64,000 nt of DNA from JANRLJ01 sp034437895 (GCA_034437895.1 DAOTTO010000325.1:37044-101043), one strand, 5' to 3'; shown: positions 52,468 through 61,648, counted from the stretch's first letter. Notes: generated from the letters alone by a model not told the origin. A program made the numbers and translations.

Positions 52468-53166
52468 TTATACTCCGTGTGGTGGCTGATTAAGCGCTTG
52501 CTCCACATCTCTGGCGCGGGTTCTACCGGTACGAATACGATTCCAGATGTAGGCAATGATCGCAAGCGCGATCAATATGTACCACACATTTTCGTAAATA
52601 TCGACCCAATGTAGAATCTGATCCCATCGATCGCCTAACCAATATCCAAAGAGTGTCAGCGGCGCAATCCAGCAGGCGGAACCTAAAGCGGTATAGATCA
52701 TAAACAAGCCGAGATTCATCCTAACCACACCCGCCGGGATCGAAACAACTCCATGCACTAAGGGCATAATACGTGCGATGAAGACAATTTTCCCGCCATG
52801 ATGCTTAAATAAACCTAAGGCACGGTCATAATCTTGGACAGAGACCAGTTGGATATGTAAACCAAACAGCTTAAAATATCCGCGTCGCTCAATCAAATCA
52901 TGGATACGATCCGGCCCCAAGCGATACCCTATCGCATAAAAGATCAGCGATCCAATCATAGACCCGATCACACCCGCGATGATGATCGCAGGGAGCGACA
53001 TTTGACCATCAAACGCCATTTTACCTGCCAGAGGATACAAAAATTCAGACGGCGTAGGTGGAAACAAGTTCTCTAGCAAGGCAATGAGCGTAACGCCGCT
53101 TTCCCCAAACACAGTGAGAACCTGTTGAATTACTTTTGTAGCAGAATCAATAAAGTCTGCGAGCAT
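52468..53166 (-). CDS. DedA-family (VTT/SNARE-associated) membrane protein
   Basis: A 232-residue inner-membrane protein. ALLENLFPPTPSEFLYPLAG (near residue 29) is the DedA E-x-(I/L)-x-P-P-x-P motif, and FIARIMPLVHGVVSIPAGVVRM (near residue 128) is the conserved [FY]-x-x-R-x2-P-x-x-R/H...P-A-G block. DedA proteins flip polyprenyl or phospholipid carriers and support membrane homeostasis. It is the first gene of a pair with the PC-synthase-like enzyme. Confidence 0.88.
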   Translation of the reverse strand: MLADFIDSATKVIQQVLTVFGESGVTLIALLENLFPPTPSEFLYPLAGKMAFDGQMSLPAIIIAGVIGSMIGSLIFYAIGYRLGPDRIHDLIERRGYFKLFGLHIQLVSVQDYDRALGLFKHHGGKIVFIARIMPLVHGVVSIPAGVVRMNLGLFMIYTALGSACWIAPLTLFGYWLGDRWDQILHWVDIYENVWYILIALAIIAYIWNRIRTGRTRARDVEQALNQPPHGV

Positions 53167-53383
53167 GGGTCATCTTTTCAATTGAAGTTTACGATTATGA
53201 TACTGGTAGGCTATAAAAATGGTTAAGACCACTCAATCAGTTTAGGCTGTTTTCAAAGGAGTGTCAATCAAATTAAGATGGGTGTTCGCCCAAAATACCC
53301 TCATGCAATCTTTGTTTCTATACGCATCAATCTGATAAATAGTTTCAAAAAACAACCCACCTGTTATGGTAGGCTGCTGAAGA

Positions 53384-54760
53384 TTAAATATGTCCCAACT
53401 TTTCCCAATGCTCTTCTTCCATCGTAGCAATGCTCATTTCCAGAATATCCAGCCCCGTTGCTATTTGTTCCTTTGTAATGACCAGCGGCGGCGCAATCCG
53501 CACGGTGCTTGTGCCGCAGCCTAAAGACAGGAGACCGTTTAGGAATGCTTGATCTACAACTTGATCGCGGAAAGCCGGAATCGGGTTTTTCTGTGCGTCA
53601 GCAAACTCTACGCCGACCATCAATCCTTTACCTTCAACCCGCTTGATTGAGGGATGATTGGTCTTGAACGCGGTGAGTCGTTCAATCGTATATTCGCCCA
53701 ATTCATGCGCTTTTTCCAGCAATCCTTCGCCTTCAAGAATATCAATCGTCGCGCTAGCAACCGCACACGCTAACGGGTTGCCGCCAAATGTGCTGGCATG
53801 TGCGCCGGGCACCCACTTCCCCATCACTTTTTTATTGGATACAATCGCACCAATCGGAAAGCCAGAACCTAACCCCTTCGCCAGACAAACAATATCCGGC
53901 TCGACACCCCAATGTTCAATCGCCAGCCATTTACCCGTGCGCCCCATGCCCGACTGGATTTCGTCTGCGATCAGCAAAATGCCATATTTATCACACAGCG
54001 CCCGTAAATTTGGGAAAAAATCGTCACGCGGCAAAAGATAGCCGCCTTCACCTTGAATCGGCTCGACAATAATAGCGGCAATTTCATCACCCGGAATTTT
54101 CCGCTTGATAATAAATTCTTCGATGAAATGGGCTGCATCACACCAGCAAGCCGAGCAGCATCCATCGCCATTACAGGCACTTTTGGCAGGGAATGGCACA
54201 TGTTCTACCCCGCCGGGTATAAAAGGGTATTCTGAGCGCTGAATCGCCTTACTCGCTGTAACCGAAAGAGCGCCTAAAGTCCGTCCATGAAAACCGCCAT
54301 AAAAGGCAACAACATGCCCGCGATTCGGCTCTTGATAGCGAGCCAGCTTTAACGCCGCTTCTACTGCTTCGGTGCCGGAATTACCAAAATATATCATCAC
54401 ATCTTCAGGATTTTCAGCGCCATGAATCGGGATAATACGTTGCAGCTTTTCCGCCAGTTTGACCTGTTCCTCACAGAAAAAGTCTGTCGCCCCGATATGA
54501 ACATAACGCTCGGTTTGTTGGCGAATGGCTTCAATAATTTTGGGATGGCGATGGCCTGTCGCCAAAACTGCAATTCCAGCAGCAAAATCAATATAATGAT
54601 TGCCGTCTAAATCCCAAACTTCCGAGCCTTCACCATGACTCATCGCAAACCCATACGAGCGTGTATAGGACGGCGTAAGTGCTTTTTGATCGCGTTGGAC
54701 TAATTCACGCGCTTTTGCACTGGGTTCACGAAATACAAATCTATTCTGAGGTACTGCCAT
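53384..54760 (-). CDS. Class III aminotransferase, 4-aminobutyrate-type, with Cys cluster
   Basis: A 458-residue PLP enzyme. PLP-phosphate loop FGNSGTEAVEAALKLAR (near residue 125), FHGRTLGALSVTAS, Asp in LLIADEIQSGMGRTG and Lys295 in CLAKGLGSG. This fits 4-aminobutyrate or related omega-amino acid transaminase; acetylornithine or putrescine transaminase are alternatives, and polyamine genes elsewhere in the window make the last plausible. Residues 196-207 hold five cysteines (C-x4-CC-x2-C-x-C) in a surface-like loop before HFIEEFI, unlike E. coli GabT. ATG 54760 fits the family. A promoter-like TATAAT at 54809-54814 lies upstream on the other strand, for xylA. Confidence 0.85.
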   Translation of the reverse strand: MAVPQNRFVFREPSAKARELVQRDQKALTPSYTRSYGFAMSHGEGSEVWDLDGNHYIDFAAGIAVLATGHRHPKIIEAIRQQTERYVHIGATDFFCEEQVKLAEKLQRIIPIHGAENPEDVMIYFGNSGTEAVEAALKLARYQEPNRGHVVAFYGGFHGRTLGALSVTASKAIQRSEYPFIPGGVEHVPFPAKSACNGDGCCSACWCDAAHFIEEFIIKRKIPGDEIAAIIVEPIQGEGGYLLPRDDFFPNLRALCDKYGILLIADEIQSGMGRTGKWLAIEHWGVEPDIVCLAKGLGSGFPIGAIVSNKKVMGKWVPGAHASTFGGNPLACAVASATIDILEGEGLLEKAHELGEYTIERLTAFKTNHPSIKRVEGKGLMVGVEFADAQKNPIPAFRDQVVDQAFLNGLLSLGCGTSTVRIAPPLVITKEQIATGLDILEMSIATMEEEHWEKLGHI

Positions 54761-54915
54761 AATGGCTCTCCAATTCGATAGGCTTCATTTCTGAACATAC
54801 TGGCTGAGTATAATGAGGGCGCTATAGACCGTCAAGCGACGTGGACTTAGGCGAAATTGGCAGACTTAAGCTAAAATCTCGGTGCAACTAATCAGCTTTA
54901 AAAAGGATTTCTATT

Positions 54916-56082
54916 ATGTCGAATTACGCACCTCAACCTGAAGATAAATTTACATTTGGCCTGTGGACGGTTGGCAACACCGGACGCGACCCGTTTGGCG
55001 AACCTACCCGCGCTCCGATGTCACCCGCTGAAACGGTGCGATTATTAGGCGAGGTCGGTGCTTACGGGGTAAATTTTCATGATAATGATCTCATCCCGAT
55101 TGATGCCACATCCGCCGAGCGTGACCAAATAATGACGGATTTTAAGAAAGCATTGGCGGATACCGGTCTTGTTGTCCCGATGGCGACTACCAACCTCTTT
55201 GGTGATCCAGCCTTTAAAGATGGTGCGTTTACGTCCAACGATCCTAAAGTACGGGCGTATGCCTTACAAAAAACCATGCGCGGGATCGATTTAGGGGTCG
55301 AAGTCGGCGCAAAAATCTATGTGTTTTGGGGTGGACGCGAAGGCACCGAAACAGATAGCAGCAAGAATCCCTTGGATTCCAGCAAACGTTTCCGGGATGC
55401 CTTGAACTTCCTCTGTGAGTATGTCATCGATCAAGGCTATGATCTTAAATTTGCGCTGGAGCCGAAACCTAACGAACCGCGCAGTGATATTTACCTACCT
55501 ACCGTCGGTGCGATGCTCGGCTTTATTACGACACTCGCTCATCCAGAGATGATCGGTGTGAATCCCGAAGTCGCCCATGAACACATGGCGGGATTGAATT
55601 TCCTTCATGCTGTCGCCCAGGCTTGGGACGCGGGTAAGTTATTTCACATCGACCTAAACGATCAGCTTTTCGGGCGTTACGATCAAGACTTCCGCTTCGG
55701 CTCGGTGATGATTAAGCAGGCCTTTTATCTGGTGAAGTTTCTTGAGGATGTGGGTTATGCCGGCAGTCGCCACTTTGATGCTCACGCCTTCCGTACTGAA
55801 AATCGTGAGGGCGTAAAAGCCTTTGCGCGGGGCTGTATGCGAACTTACCTCATTTTGCGAGAAAAAGCGGCTCAATTTAACGCAGATTCTGAGATTCAAG
55901 CGCTGTTGGCGGATGTTCATAGCGATGATGGGACATACAACTACTTATCTGGTGGCTACAGTAAAGAAAACGCCACCCGACTTAATACAGAGTCTTTTGA
56001 TCGTCGGGCGATTGGCAGTCGAGGATTAGCCTATGAACAACTCGACCAATTGACGATTGAACTGCTGCTTGGGGTTCGATAG
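54916..56082 (+). CDS. xylA: Xylose isomerase (actinobacterial type)
   Basis: A 388-residue TIM-barrel isomerase that converts D-xylose to D-xylulose and also glucose to fructose. GLWTVGNTGRDPFG opens the protein; VNFHDNDLIP has the His-Asp catalytic pair, KFALEPKPNEPRSDIYLPT the metal-binding Glu/Lys, and GSRHFDAHAFRTE the distal metal ligands. Length and sequence match the 385-390-residue Streptomyces/Arthrobacter class rather than the longer E. coli type. The gene stands alone; no xylulokinase is adjacent. Confidence 0.95.
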   Translation: MSNYAPQPEDKFTFGLWTVGNTGRDPFGEPTRAPMSPAETVRLLGEVGAYGVNFHDNDLIPIDATSAERDQIMTDFKKALADTGLVVPMATTNLFGDPAFKDGAFTSNDPKVRAYALQKTMRGIDLGVEVGAKIYVFWGGREGTETDSSKNPLDSSKRFRDALNFLCEYVIDQGYDLKFALEPKPNEPRSDIYLPTVGAMLGFITTLAHPEMIGVNPEVAHEHMAGLNFLHAVAQAWDAGKLFHIDLNDQLFGRYDQDFRFGSVMIKQAFYLVKFLEDVGYAGSRHFDAHAFRTENREGVKAFARGCMRTYLILREKAAQFNADSEIQALLADVHSDDGTYNYLSGGYSKENATRLNTESFDRRAIGSRGLAYEQLDQLTIELLLGVR

Positions 56083-56097
56083 AAAAGTGGGAATTTT

Positions 56098-56128
56098 GGT
56101 AGGGGGTACGATTTCCTATGCCCCTACC
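56098..56128. other. Hairpin between convergent xylA and M24 genes
   Basis: GGTAGGGG (56098-56105) pairs with CCCCTACC (56121-56128) around 15 nt. A strong 8-bp GC-rich stem, but no clear T-run on either strand; probably a transcript end or stabilising stem. Confidence 0.5.
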
Positions 56129-56141
56129 ATAAGATGATTTC

Positions 56142-57344
56142 TTAAACAGGCAGCGTGAGACTTTCCACATCACGCGGATAATAGGTCAGCATTTCCATCC
56201 CATCATCCGTGACCAAAACGGTGTCCGAATGCCGAAATCCGCCTAATCCCGGCGCATATAAACCTGGTTCAATTGTAAAGATCATGCCGGGCTTGATTTC
56301 GGTATCATCGCCGATATCTAAAAATGGGGCTTCATGATAGCGCAAGCCAATCGCATGTCCAGTGTGATGCTTCCAATAAGGTATCAGATCGTGCTTCTCA
56401 AAATAAGCGCGTACTGCGTTATCCACATCTGAACATTTATTTCCCGGCTGGATGGCTGCCATCGCAGTATCTTGTAACGCGACCATGTGGTCAAACATAC
56501 GGTGCTGCTCATCAGTTGGTGTACCAATGAACATGGTTCGTTCCAATTCACTGACATAACCCCAAACAGGAGCGCTTGCCCCCGTAACGAGGACATCCCC
56601 TGCCTGAAAGACGATATTATTGCCTAAAGCATGAGGGATCGCCGCATTACGCCCAATCTGGCCTCGATAGCCGGCAATCGCCCCGCTGTAATAGCTGCTT
56701 TGGCCGCGATAAACCGGCCCTATTGAGTCCAACATGGCACGAGTGGCCTCATCACTGGCGCGGCGTTCAACTTCGGTTTCAGTCACCCCCGGACGGGTAT
56801 AACGCTGTAATAATACGTGCGCCAAATTTGCCCAGCGGCAGCTTTCGCGCATTAACGCGATTTCCGCCGGAGACTTAATCATCATCTGATCTTCAATCTC
56901 AGCCCGTACCCGACGCACTTGCAATCCAGTCACCGCAGAAAGCTGCGGCCCACGATACCCAAAAATCCATGGATAACCATCCTCGTCTACCCCAATCTCC
57001 CCCGTTAGCCCCATTTCCTTCACAGTCTTGGCGAGGATATCCATCGGATGTGGCCCATTCGGATATTCCAGATAATGATCGACACGATCAATCAGCGCGT
57101 TGTGTTGAGCATGTTCTACTTCGAGGCGCGGCACAAACAGCGCTCGTTCCCCTTTCGCATTCATGACAAAGGCCATCGGGCGCTCGGTAGGAATAAAAGC
57201 AAAGCCCGCATAGTATTTAATATAATCGGCATCAAACAGCACTACCCCGCTTAAGCCACTGGATTGAAGTTTTCCCAGCAAATCCTCACAGCGGGCTTTA
57301 TGTTCGGCATCACTAATTTGGAGCTGCAAAGTTTTAATCGTCAT
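56142..57344 (-). CDS. M24 (pita-bread) family protein, creatinase-like, metal ligands lost
   Basis: A 400-residue protein with an N-terminal creatinase domain (residues 1-150) and a C-terminal pita-bread domain. In aminopeptidase P five ligands hold two metals. Here the first Asp is Gly255 (GDVLVTGASA), the second is Glu266 in VSELERTM, His330 (HHTGHAIGL) and Glu359 (FTIEPGLY) are kept, and the last Glu is Ser373 (GGFRHSDTV). The string LERT and the F-R-H-x-D ending resemble creatinase, which works without metal. A metallopeptidase role is therefore unlikely; amidinohydrolase or another C-N hydrolase is more plausible. Downstream of pyrF and the DUF4404 gene, 11 nt from the latter. Confidence 0.8.
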   Translation of the reverse strand: MTIKTLQLQISDAEHKARCEDLLGKLQSSGLSGVVLFDADYIKYYAGFAFIPTERPMAFVMNAKGERALFVPRLEVEHAQHNALIDRVDHYLEYPNGPHPMDILAKTVKEMGLTGEIGVDEDGYPWIFGYRGPQLSAVTGLQVRRVRAEIEDQMMIKSPAEIALMRESCRWANLAHVLLQRYTRPGVTETEVERRASDEATRAMLDSIGPVYRGQSSYYSGAIAGYRGQIGRNAAIPHALGNNIVFQAGDVLVTGASAPVWGYVSELERTMFIGTPTDEQHRMFDHMVALQDTAMAAIQPGNKCSDVDNAVRAYFEKHDLIPYWKHHTGHAIGLRYHEAPFLDIGDDTEIKPGMIFTIEPGLYAPGLGGFRHSDTVLVTDDGMEMLTYYPRDVESLTLPV

Positions 57345-57355
57345 AATTTCTCTGT

Positions 57356-57622
57356 TTAAACCCCACTGTTGCTCAAAATATTGATTGCCGTATTAATGGC
57401 TGCGCCCAAGGTCGGATGTTCGGCTTCAAAACCGATAACGGCTTCCGTAAGCTGCTCACGGAGCGTAACATGATGCTCCTCCTCACCCGATTGAGCTAAC
57501 ACATCTTGAATAGTCGCTTTGATCTGTTCAATTTTCGCATTTGCAGAGTCATCTTGCGACTCAAGCGCCTCCAGTTCGGCATAAAGACTTTGCAAGGTTT
57601 CGCGGATATTCTGATCACTCAT
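57356..57622 (-). CDS. DUF4404-family small protein
   Basis: An 88-residue, mostly helical acidic protein. The C-terminal part LREQLTEAVIGFEAEHPTL followed by AINTAINILSNSGV matches DUF4404 (a helical hairpin with the F-E-x-x-H-P-T-L core). No function is known. It lies between pyrF (49 nt upstream) and the M24 gene (11 nt downstream), all on the same strand. Confidence 0.75.
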   Translation of the reverse strand: MSDQNIRETLQSLYAELEALESQDDSANAKIEQIKATIQDVLAQSGEEEHHVTLREQLTEAVIGFEAEHPTLGAAINTAINILSNSGV

Positions 57623-57671
57623 TGTCTAACCCTCTACTTTTTTCGCAAATTATTCCACGCATGACCGCTGG

Positions 57672-58499
57672 TTAGCGATACTGGTTAATGGCATTACGTA
57701 ATTGTTGTGCCGCACGAGCAGGGTCTTCAGAAAAGATGATACCCCGCGACGAGTTAATAATCATCCCTTTGCCCTCAGCGTTCAATCCAGCATGTACGGT
57801 TTGTTCAATGTTGCCCCCCTGTGCACCAATGCCGGGTATCAAAAGTGTCATATTGCCGACAATATCACGTATCTGGCGTAGTTCTTCGGGATAAGTCGCT
57901 CCGACGATGAGCATACAGTTCCCCAAAGTATTCCAATATTCATGTACACGTTCAGCCAATATCATCCATAAGGGCTTACCATTAAATTCCAAATTCTGGA
58001 ACTCGGAAGAACCGGGATGTGAAGTGCGGCAAAGGATGATGCAGCCTTTATCGGCGCGTTTAAGAAATGGCATCAGCGCCTCTTGCCCCAAATAGGGATG
58101 CAGCGTAATCGCATCGAAACCAAACCAATCGAAAATAGCATGGACGTATCCAATATTTGTCGTTCCAATATCTGCCCGTTTCGCATCACAGATAGTTAAA
58201 ATATCAGGGTGGTGTTCGCACAAGTAGTCCATCGTGAGTTTAAGATCACGCAAACCAGCATCGCCTCGTGCTTCATAAAAAGCGATATTGGGCTTATAGG
58301 CGCTGGCAAATTCGTGCGTTTGGTCAATAATCCAACGATTAAATGCAAATTGCGGGTGTTCCTGTTGTTGAAATTGAACTGGAATCCTTTCAATATCGCT
58401 GTCTAACCCGATACAGACGAATGAATTAACCGCTGCAACTCGGCGATCATATTTTTCGATAGTGTTTTTGTAAGGTTCTTCTAAATAAAGTTGTGGCAT
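57672..58499 (-). CDS. pyrF: Orotidine 5'-phosphate decarboxylase (type 2)
   Basis: A 275-residue TIM-barrel enzyme for the last step of UMP synthesis. FVCIGLDSDIERIP opens the barrel; LTICDAKRADIGTTN carries the D-x-K-x-x-D-I catalytic signature, and LLIPGIGAQGGN with the following SSRGII binds phosphate. Length and the DAKRADI form fit the longer group-2 enzymes (about 270 residues). No other pyrimidine gene is nearby. Confidence 0.93.
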   Translation of the reverse strand: MPQLYLEEPYKNTIEKYDRRVAAVNSFVCIGLDSDIERIPVQFQQQEHPQFAFNRWIIDQTHEFASAYKPNIAFYEARGDAGLRDLKLTMDYLCEHHPDILTICDAKRADIGTTNIGYVHAIFDWFGFDAITLHPYLGQEALMPFLKRADKGCIILCRTSHPGSSEFQNLEFNGKPLWMILAERVHEYWNTLGNCMLIVGATYPEELRQIRDIVGNMTLLIPGIGAQGGNIEQTVHAGLNAEGKGMIINSSRGIIFSEDPARAAQQLRNAINQYR

Positions 58500-58628
58500 C
58501 GAAATTTCCCAAAAGCGACCTTAATGAATCGCGGCGGTCTTTCGCATGAAGATGGTTGCTACGTTTATAATTCCTGCCAGACTCTACCAGTCGTCACTTC
58601 CGCATGTCAATTCTGAAAGGATAAATTT

Positions 58629-59606
58629 ATGGCATTTTTTGATTTGTCTCTGGATGCGTTACAAACCTATCGACCAGAGCTTAAATCCCCTGCTGATTTT
58701 GATACGTTTTGGAGACGCACTCTTGACGAGACTCGCCAATATGATCTCAACCCACAGTTTTCCCCCGTCAATTATAGTTTAACACTTGTTGATATTTATG
58801 ATGTGACCTTCGCTGGATACGCGGGACAATCGGTGAAAGGTTGGCTTGTCCTGCCCAAGCAACATGAGGGTAAATTACCGTGTGTGGTGGAATATCTAGG
58901 CTATGGTAGCGGGCGAGGCTTCGGTTTTGAGCATCTCCTTTTTGCATCTGCTGGATACGCGCACTTTGTAATGGATACCCGCGGGCAAGGCAGCGTTTGG
59001 CGACATGGTGATACACCAGACTTAGCGATAGATGGGGATAATCCACAATTTCCCGGTTTTATGACACGGGGTATTTTAAATCCAGAAACGTATTATTATC
59101 GCCGTGTCTTTGCCGACGCAGTACGCGCTGTAGAACTCGTCCGCAGCCATCCTGCCATTGATGTTAGCCGAATTGCCGTCACAGGCGGAAGCCAAGGCGG
59201 CGGAATTTCAATCGCTGTGGCTGGGCTTGTGCCAGATTTAACCGCAGTTATGCCAGACGTGCCTTTCCTCTGTGAGTATCGACGCGCAACCTCCCTTGTA
59301 GATACCGCGCCTTATTCAGAAATCGCCTCTTATCTCAAAATCCACCGCGATAAGCTGGAAACTGTGTTTAATACACTCGCTTATTTTGACGGTGTTCACT
59401 TCGCTGCAAGGTCAAAAACACGAGCGCTTTATTCTGTCGCCCTGATGGACACAATTTGTCCGCCATCGACAGTGTTTGCTGCCTATAATCATCTTGATGC
59501 ACCGAAGCAAATTGCCATTTATGACTATAACGGTCACGAAGGCGGCGGCTCACATCATGCGTTAGAGAAGCTCAATTTTCTATCAGAATTGTGGCCTTTG
59601 GCATGA
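58629..59606 (+). CDS. Acetyl xylan esterase / cephalosporin-C deacetylase family
   Basis: A 325-residue cytoplasmic carbohydrate esterase of family-7 type. MAFFDLSLDALQTYRPELKS is the usual N-terminus; the nucleophile Ser is in VTGGSQGGGIS, Asp in ALMDTICPPST and His in YNGHEGGGSHH. It removes acetyl groups from xylo-oligosaccharides or sugars. Next to the PpgK gene and 2.5 kb from xylA, in keeping with xylan-fragment use. AAAGGATAAATTT precedes ATG 58629. Confidence 0.9.
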   Translation: MAFFDLSLDALQTYRPELKSPADFDTFWRRTLDETRQYDLNPQFSPVNYSLTLVDIYDVTFAGYAGQSVKGWLVLPKQHEGKLPCVVEYLGYGSGRGFGFEHLLFASAGYAHFVMDTRGQGSVWRHGDTPDLAIDGDNPQFPGFMTRGILNPETYYYRRVFADAVRAVELVRSHPAIDVSRIAVTGGSQGGGISIAVAGLVPDLTAVMPDVPFLCEYRRATSLVDTAPYSEIASYLKIHRDKLETVFNTLAYFDGVHFAARSKTRALYSVALMDTICPPSTVFAAYNHLDAPKQIAIYDYNGHEGGGSHHALEKLNFLSELWPLA

Positions 59607-59680
59607 CGAAACGGATGTGTCATAATATTTCTTGGCTGTGCGGAAGATAAACAATAATTTTTTTGGAAAGCGGGTTAAAG

Positions 59681-60418
59681 GTGGAGATTCTAGGCATTGA
59701 TATTGGAGGCTCAGGCATCAAAGGCGCACCCGTCGATACCGAAACTGGGCAGTTTCTCGCGGAGCGCTACCGATTGCTCACCCCACAGCCTTCTGAACCA
59801 GAGGCAGTTGCCAATACAGTGGCGGAGATTGTCGATCATTTTGACTGGATGGGGCCAATCGGTTGTACCTTTCCAGCGGTTGTTAAGCATGGCGTGGTGC
59901 ATACAGCCGCCAATGTAGATAAGAATTGGATCGGCGCAGATGCCCATCGTTTATTGCAGCGCAAAACCAAATGTCCGGTTATGGTGTTAAACGATGCGGA
60001 TGCCGCCGGAATTGCCGAGATGACTTTTGGTGCAGGTAAGGGGCGGCTTGGTGTTGTCTTTATTCTAACTTTCGGCACGGGAATCGGAAGCGCCGTTTTC
60101 GTAAATGGCTCACTCATGCCCAATACCGAACTGGGGCATCTTCAAATACGTGGAAAAGATGCCGAACACCGTGCCTCAGATGCCATCCGTAAAGCAAAAG
60201 AATTAAGCTGGGAAAAGTGGGCAGAGCGCGTCACTGAATATTTGCAATATCTGGAATTTCTTTTTTCGCCGGATATATTTATTTTGGGTGGCGGTGTGAG
60301 CAGCAAGCATGATAAGTTTTTCCCGTTTTTGGATGTTCATACGGAGATTGTCGCAGCAAATCTTTTTAATGATGCCGGAATTGTAGGCGCGGCATTGGCA
60401 GCCCAATCTTTGGTATAG
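59681..60418 (+). CDS. ppgK: Polyphosphate glucokinase (ROK family)
   Basis: A 245-residue sugar kinase that phosphorylates glucose with polyphosphate or ATP. ILGIDIGGSGIKGAPVD is the phosphate loop, VMVLNDADAAGIAEMTFG holds the catalytic Asp, LTFGTGIGSAVFVNG and MPNTELGHLQIRGKDAE match PpgK closely. The last conserved strand (FILGGGVSSKHDKFFPFL) is intact. GTG 59681 is preferred over a TTG at 59663, for which no ribosome site is seen. Confidence 0.9.
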   Translation: MEILGIDIGGSGIKGAPVDTETGQFLAERYRLLTPQPSEPEAVANTVAEIVDHFDWMGPIGCTFPAVVKHGVVHTAANVDKNWIGADAHRLLQRKTKCPVMVLNDADAAGIAEMTFGAGKGRLGVVFILTFGTGIGSAVFVNGSLMPNTELGHLQIRGKDAEHRASDAIRKAKELSWEKWAERVTEYLQYLEFLFSPDIFILGGGVSSKHDKFFPFLDVHTEIVAANLFNDAGIVGAALAAQSLV

Positions 60419-60430
60419 TCTGAAGTTAAT

Positions 60431-60457
60431 CTAGGGCGACTCAGCGAGCCGCCCTAG
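60431..60457. terminator. Hairpin between convergent ppgK and MOSC genes
   Basis: CTAGGGCG (60431-60438) with its complement at 60450-60457; after an A-C mismatch, CTC/GAG extend the stem inward. T-tracts are poor, so termination efficiency is uncertain. Confidence 0.55.
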
Positions 60458-60461
60458 TAAT

Positions 60462-61055
60462 CTATCCCTCAATAAATACTTTATCCCCTACTTGAACGAC
60501 GGCATCTTGTTCGCTGGTGAGCGTCATATAGAAACCACGTGTTCCCACATCTAAAAATTGCAAGGCTTCTTTCATAAGCTGGCCTTCTAAGGTTTGCTTG
60601 GCAGCAAAGCAGGCAAAAGGCGCACATGGCGGCGCGTCAATGACCTCATAAAGAACGGTAATATCATTTGTCGTTACGTTTTGGATAATGAGGCGATCTC
60701 CAATTTCGGGCTGTGTGATGATCTGATCGTATTCGATCAAAATATTTTCCGCCGCGATTCCATCCGTTAAATGCGACCCGAAGCGCTCACGCATTTTTGT
60801 ATAATGCGCTGTAAAGTTAAAAGAAAGGCCATTTGCGTTACCGTTGTTGCGCGACTGTCGATGATTGACATGATGCACATCCATGATTTCTTCGCCATAA
60901 GCAGTGAGTCCGAATGCGCCCATCGGCGTTAATCGCAGTGAATCCACCACCAATAAAGATACAGGATTGTAAACACGTTCTGCGCCTTCACCTGTTTTTA
61001 ATGGGCTGCGTTGAATCTGTACTTGTTTAATAATGCCAATTGGTTTCATCGTCAT
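60462..61055 (-). CDS. MOSC-domain protein
   Basis: A 197-residue stand-alone MOSC domain (molybdenum cofactor sulfurase C-terminal fold). FGSHLTDGIAAENILIEYDQI and PEIGDRLIIQNV match the family core, and the conserved cysteine region reads IDAPPCAPFACFAAKQT. MOSC proteins are thought to carry sulfur or bind pyranopterin cofactors; substrate for this one is unknown. It starts 1 nt after the flavin reductase stop and should be co-translated with it. Confidence 0.8.
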   Translation of the reverse strand: MTMKPIGIIKQVQIQRSPLKTGEGAERVYNPVSLLVVDSLRLTPMGAFGLTAYGEEIMDVHHVNHRQSRNNGNANGLSFNFTAHYTKMRERFGSHLTDGIAAENILIEYDQIITQPEIGDRLIIQNVTTNDITVLYEVIDAPPCAPFACFAAKQTLEGQLMKEALQFLDVGTRGFYMTLTSEQDAVVQVGDKVFIEG

Positions 61056-61056
61056 C

Positions 61057-61548
61057 TTATTCTACCGCCTTAAATGTTCCCCACACACGATTAAAATACA
61101 TCAGCGGATCCGCCCCTCCGGGACCATGAGCTGCCAAGACTTCGCCCACAAAAAGTGTATGATCGCCTGCTTGATAAGTGGTATGAACGCGACAATCGAC
61201 CCAACCAATCACCCCCGGCAAAACAGGCGACCCCGTAACAGCCGTTTCAAATGGGATGCCTTCAAAACGATCTATCACGTCTTTGTTAAATCCAGCGAAA
61301 CGTTTTCCCCATTCAATATGGGCGGCGTTTAAGATGCTCACCGCAAAAACCTGGCTCCGCGTTATTAAAGGGTGGATTTGCGCTTTATGATCGACACTTA
61401 TTAGAATCAAAAGTGGGTTAATGCTCACACTAATAAACGAATTGGCAGTCATACCATAATAAGTCCCGTCGGCAATTGTCGTCACAATAGTAACGCCTGT
61501 TGCCCATTGTCCCATCGTTTGCTTGTAGATTTGCGGATCAAGCGACAT
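61057..61548 (-). CDS. Flavin reductase family protein (FMN-binding split barrel)
   Basis: A 163-residue FMN-binding protein. QTMGQWATGVTIVTT (residues 10-24), YGMTANSFISVSINPLLILI and FAVSILNAAHIEWGKRFAG are the hallmarks of HpaC/DIM6-type reductases that supply reduced flavin to monooxygenases. No monooxygenase partner is adjacent; the neighbours are MOSC and purB. Confidence 0.9.
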   Translation of the reverse strand: MSLDPQIYKQTMGQWATGVTIVTTIADGTYYGMTANSFISVSINPLLILISVDHKAQIHPLITRSQVFAVSILNAAHIEWGKRFAGFNKDVIDRFEGIPFETAVTGSPVLPGVIGWVDCRVHTTYQAGDHTLFVGEVLAAHGPGGADPLMYFNRVWGTFKAVE

Positions 61549-61648
61549 TTTACACTCTTTTATTTAGATGTTTATATGAAACTGCATTGTACCAAATTAC
61601 CCTATAGGTGGGTAAAGGTGCTGCACAGAAAGTGATACGGTTTCCGGT

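Noticed and set aside
53242..53430. 62-codon frame running from the 3' end of the aminotransferase into the intergenic space (- strand)
   Set aside because: It starts inside the aminotransferase gene, has no ribosome site, and I recognise no family. At most an old gene remnant; not supported.
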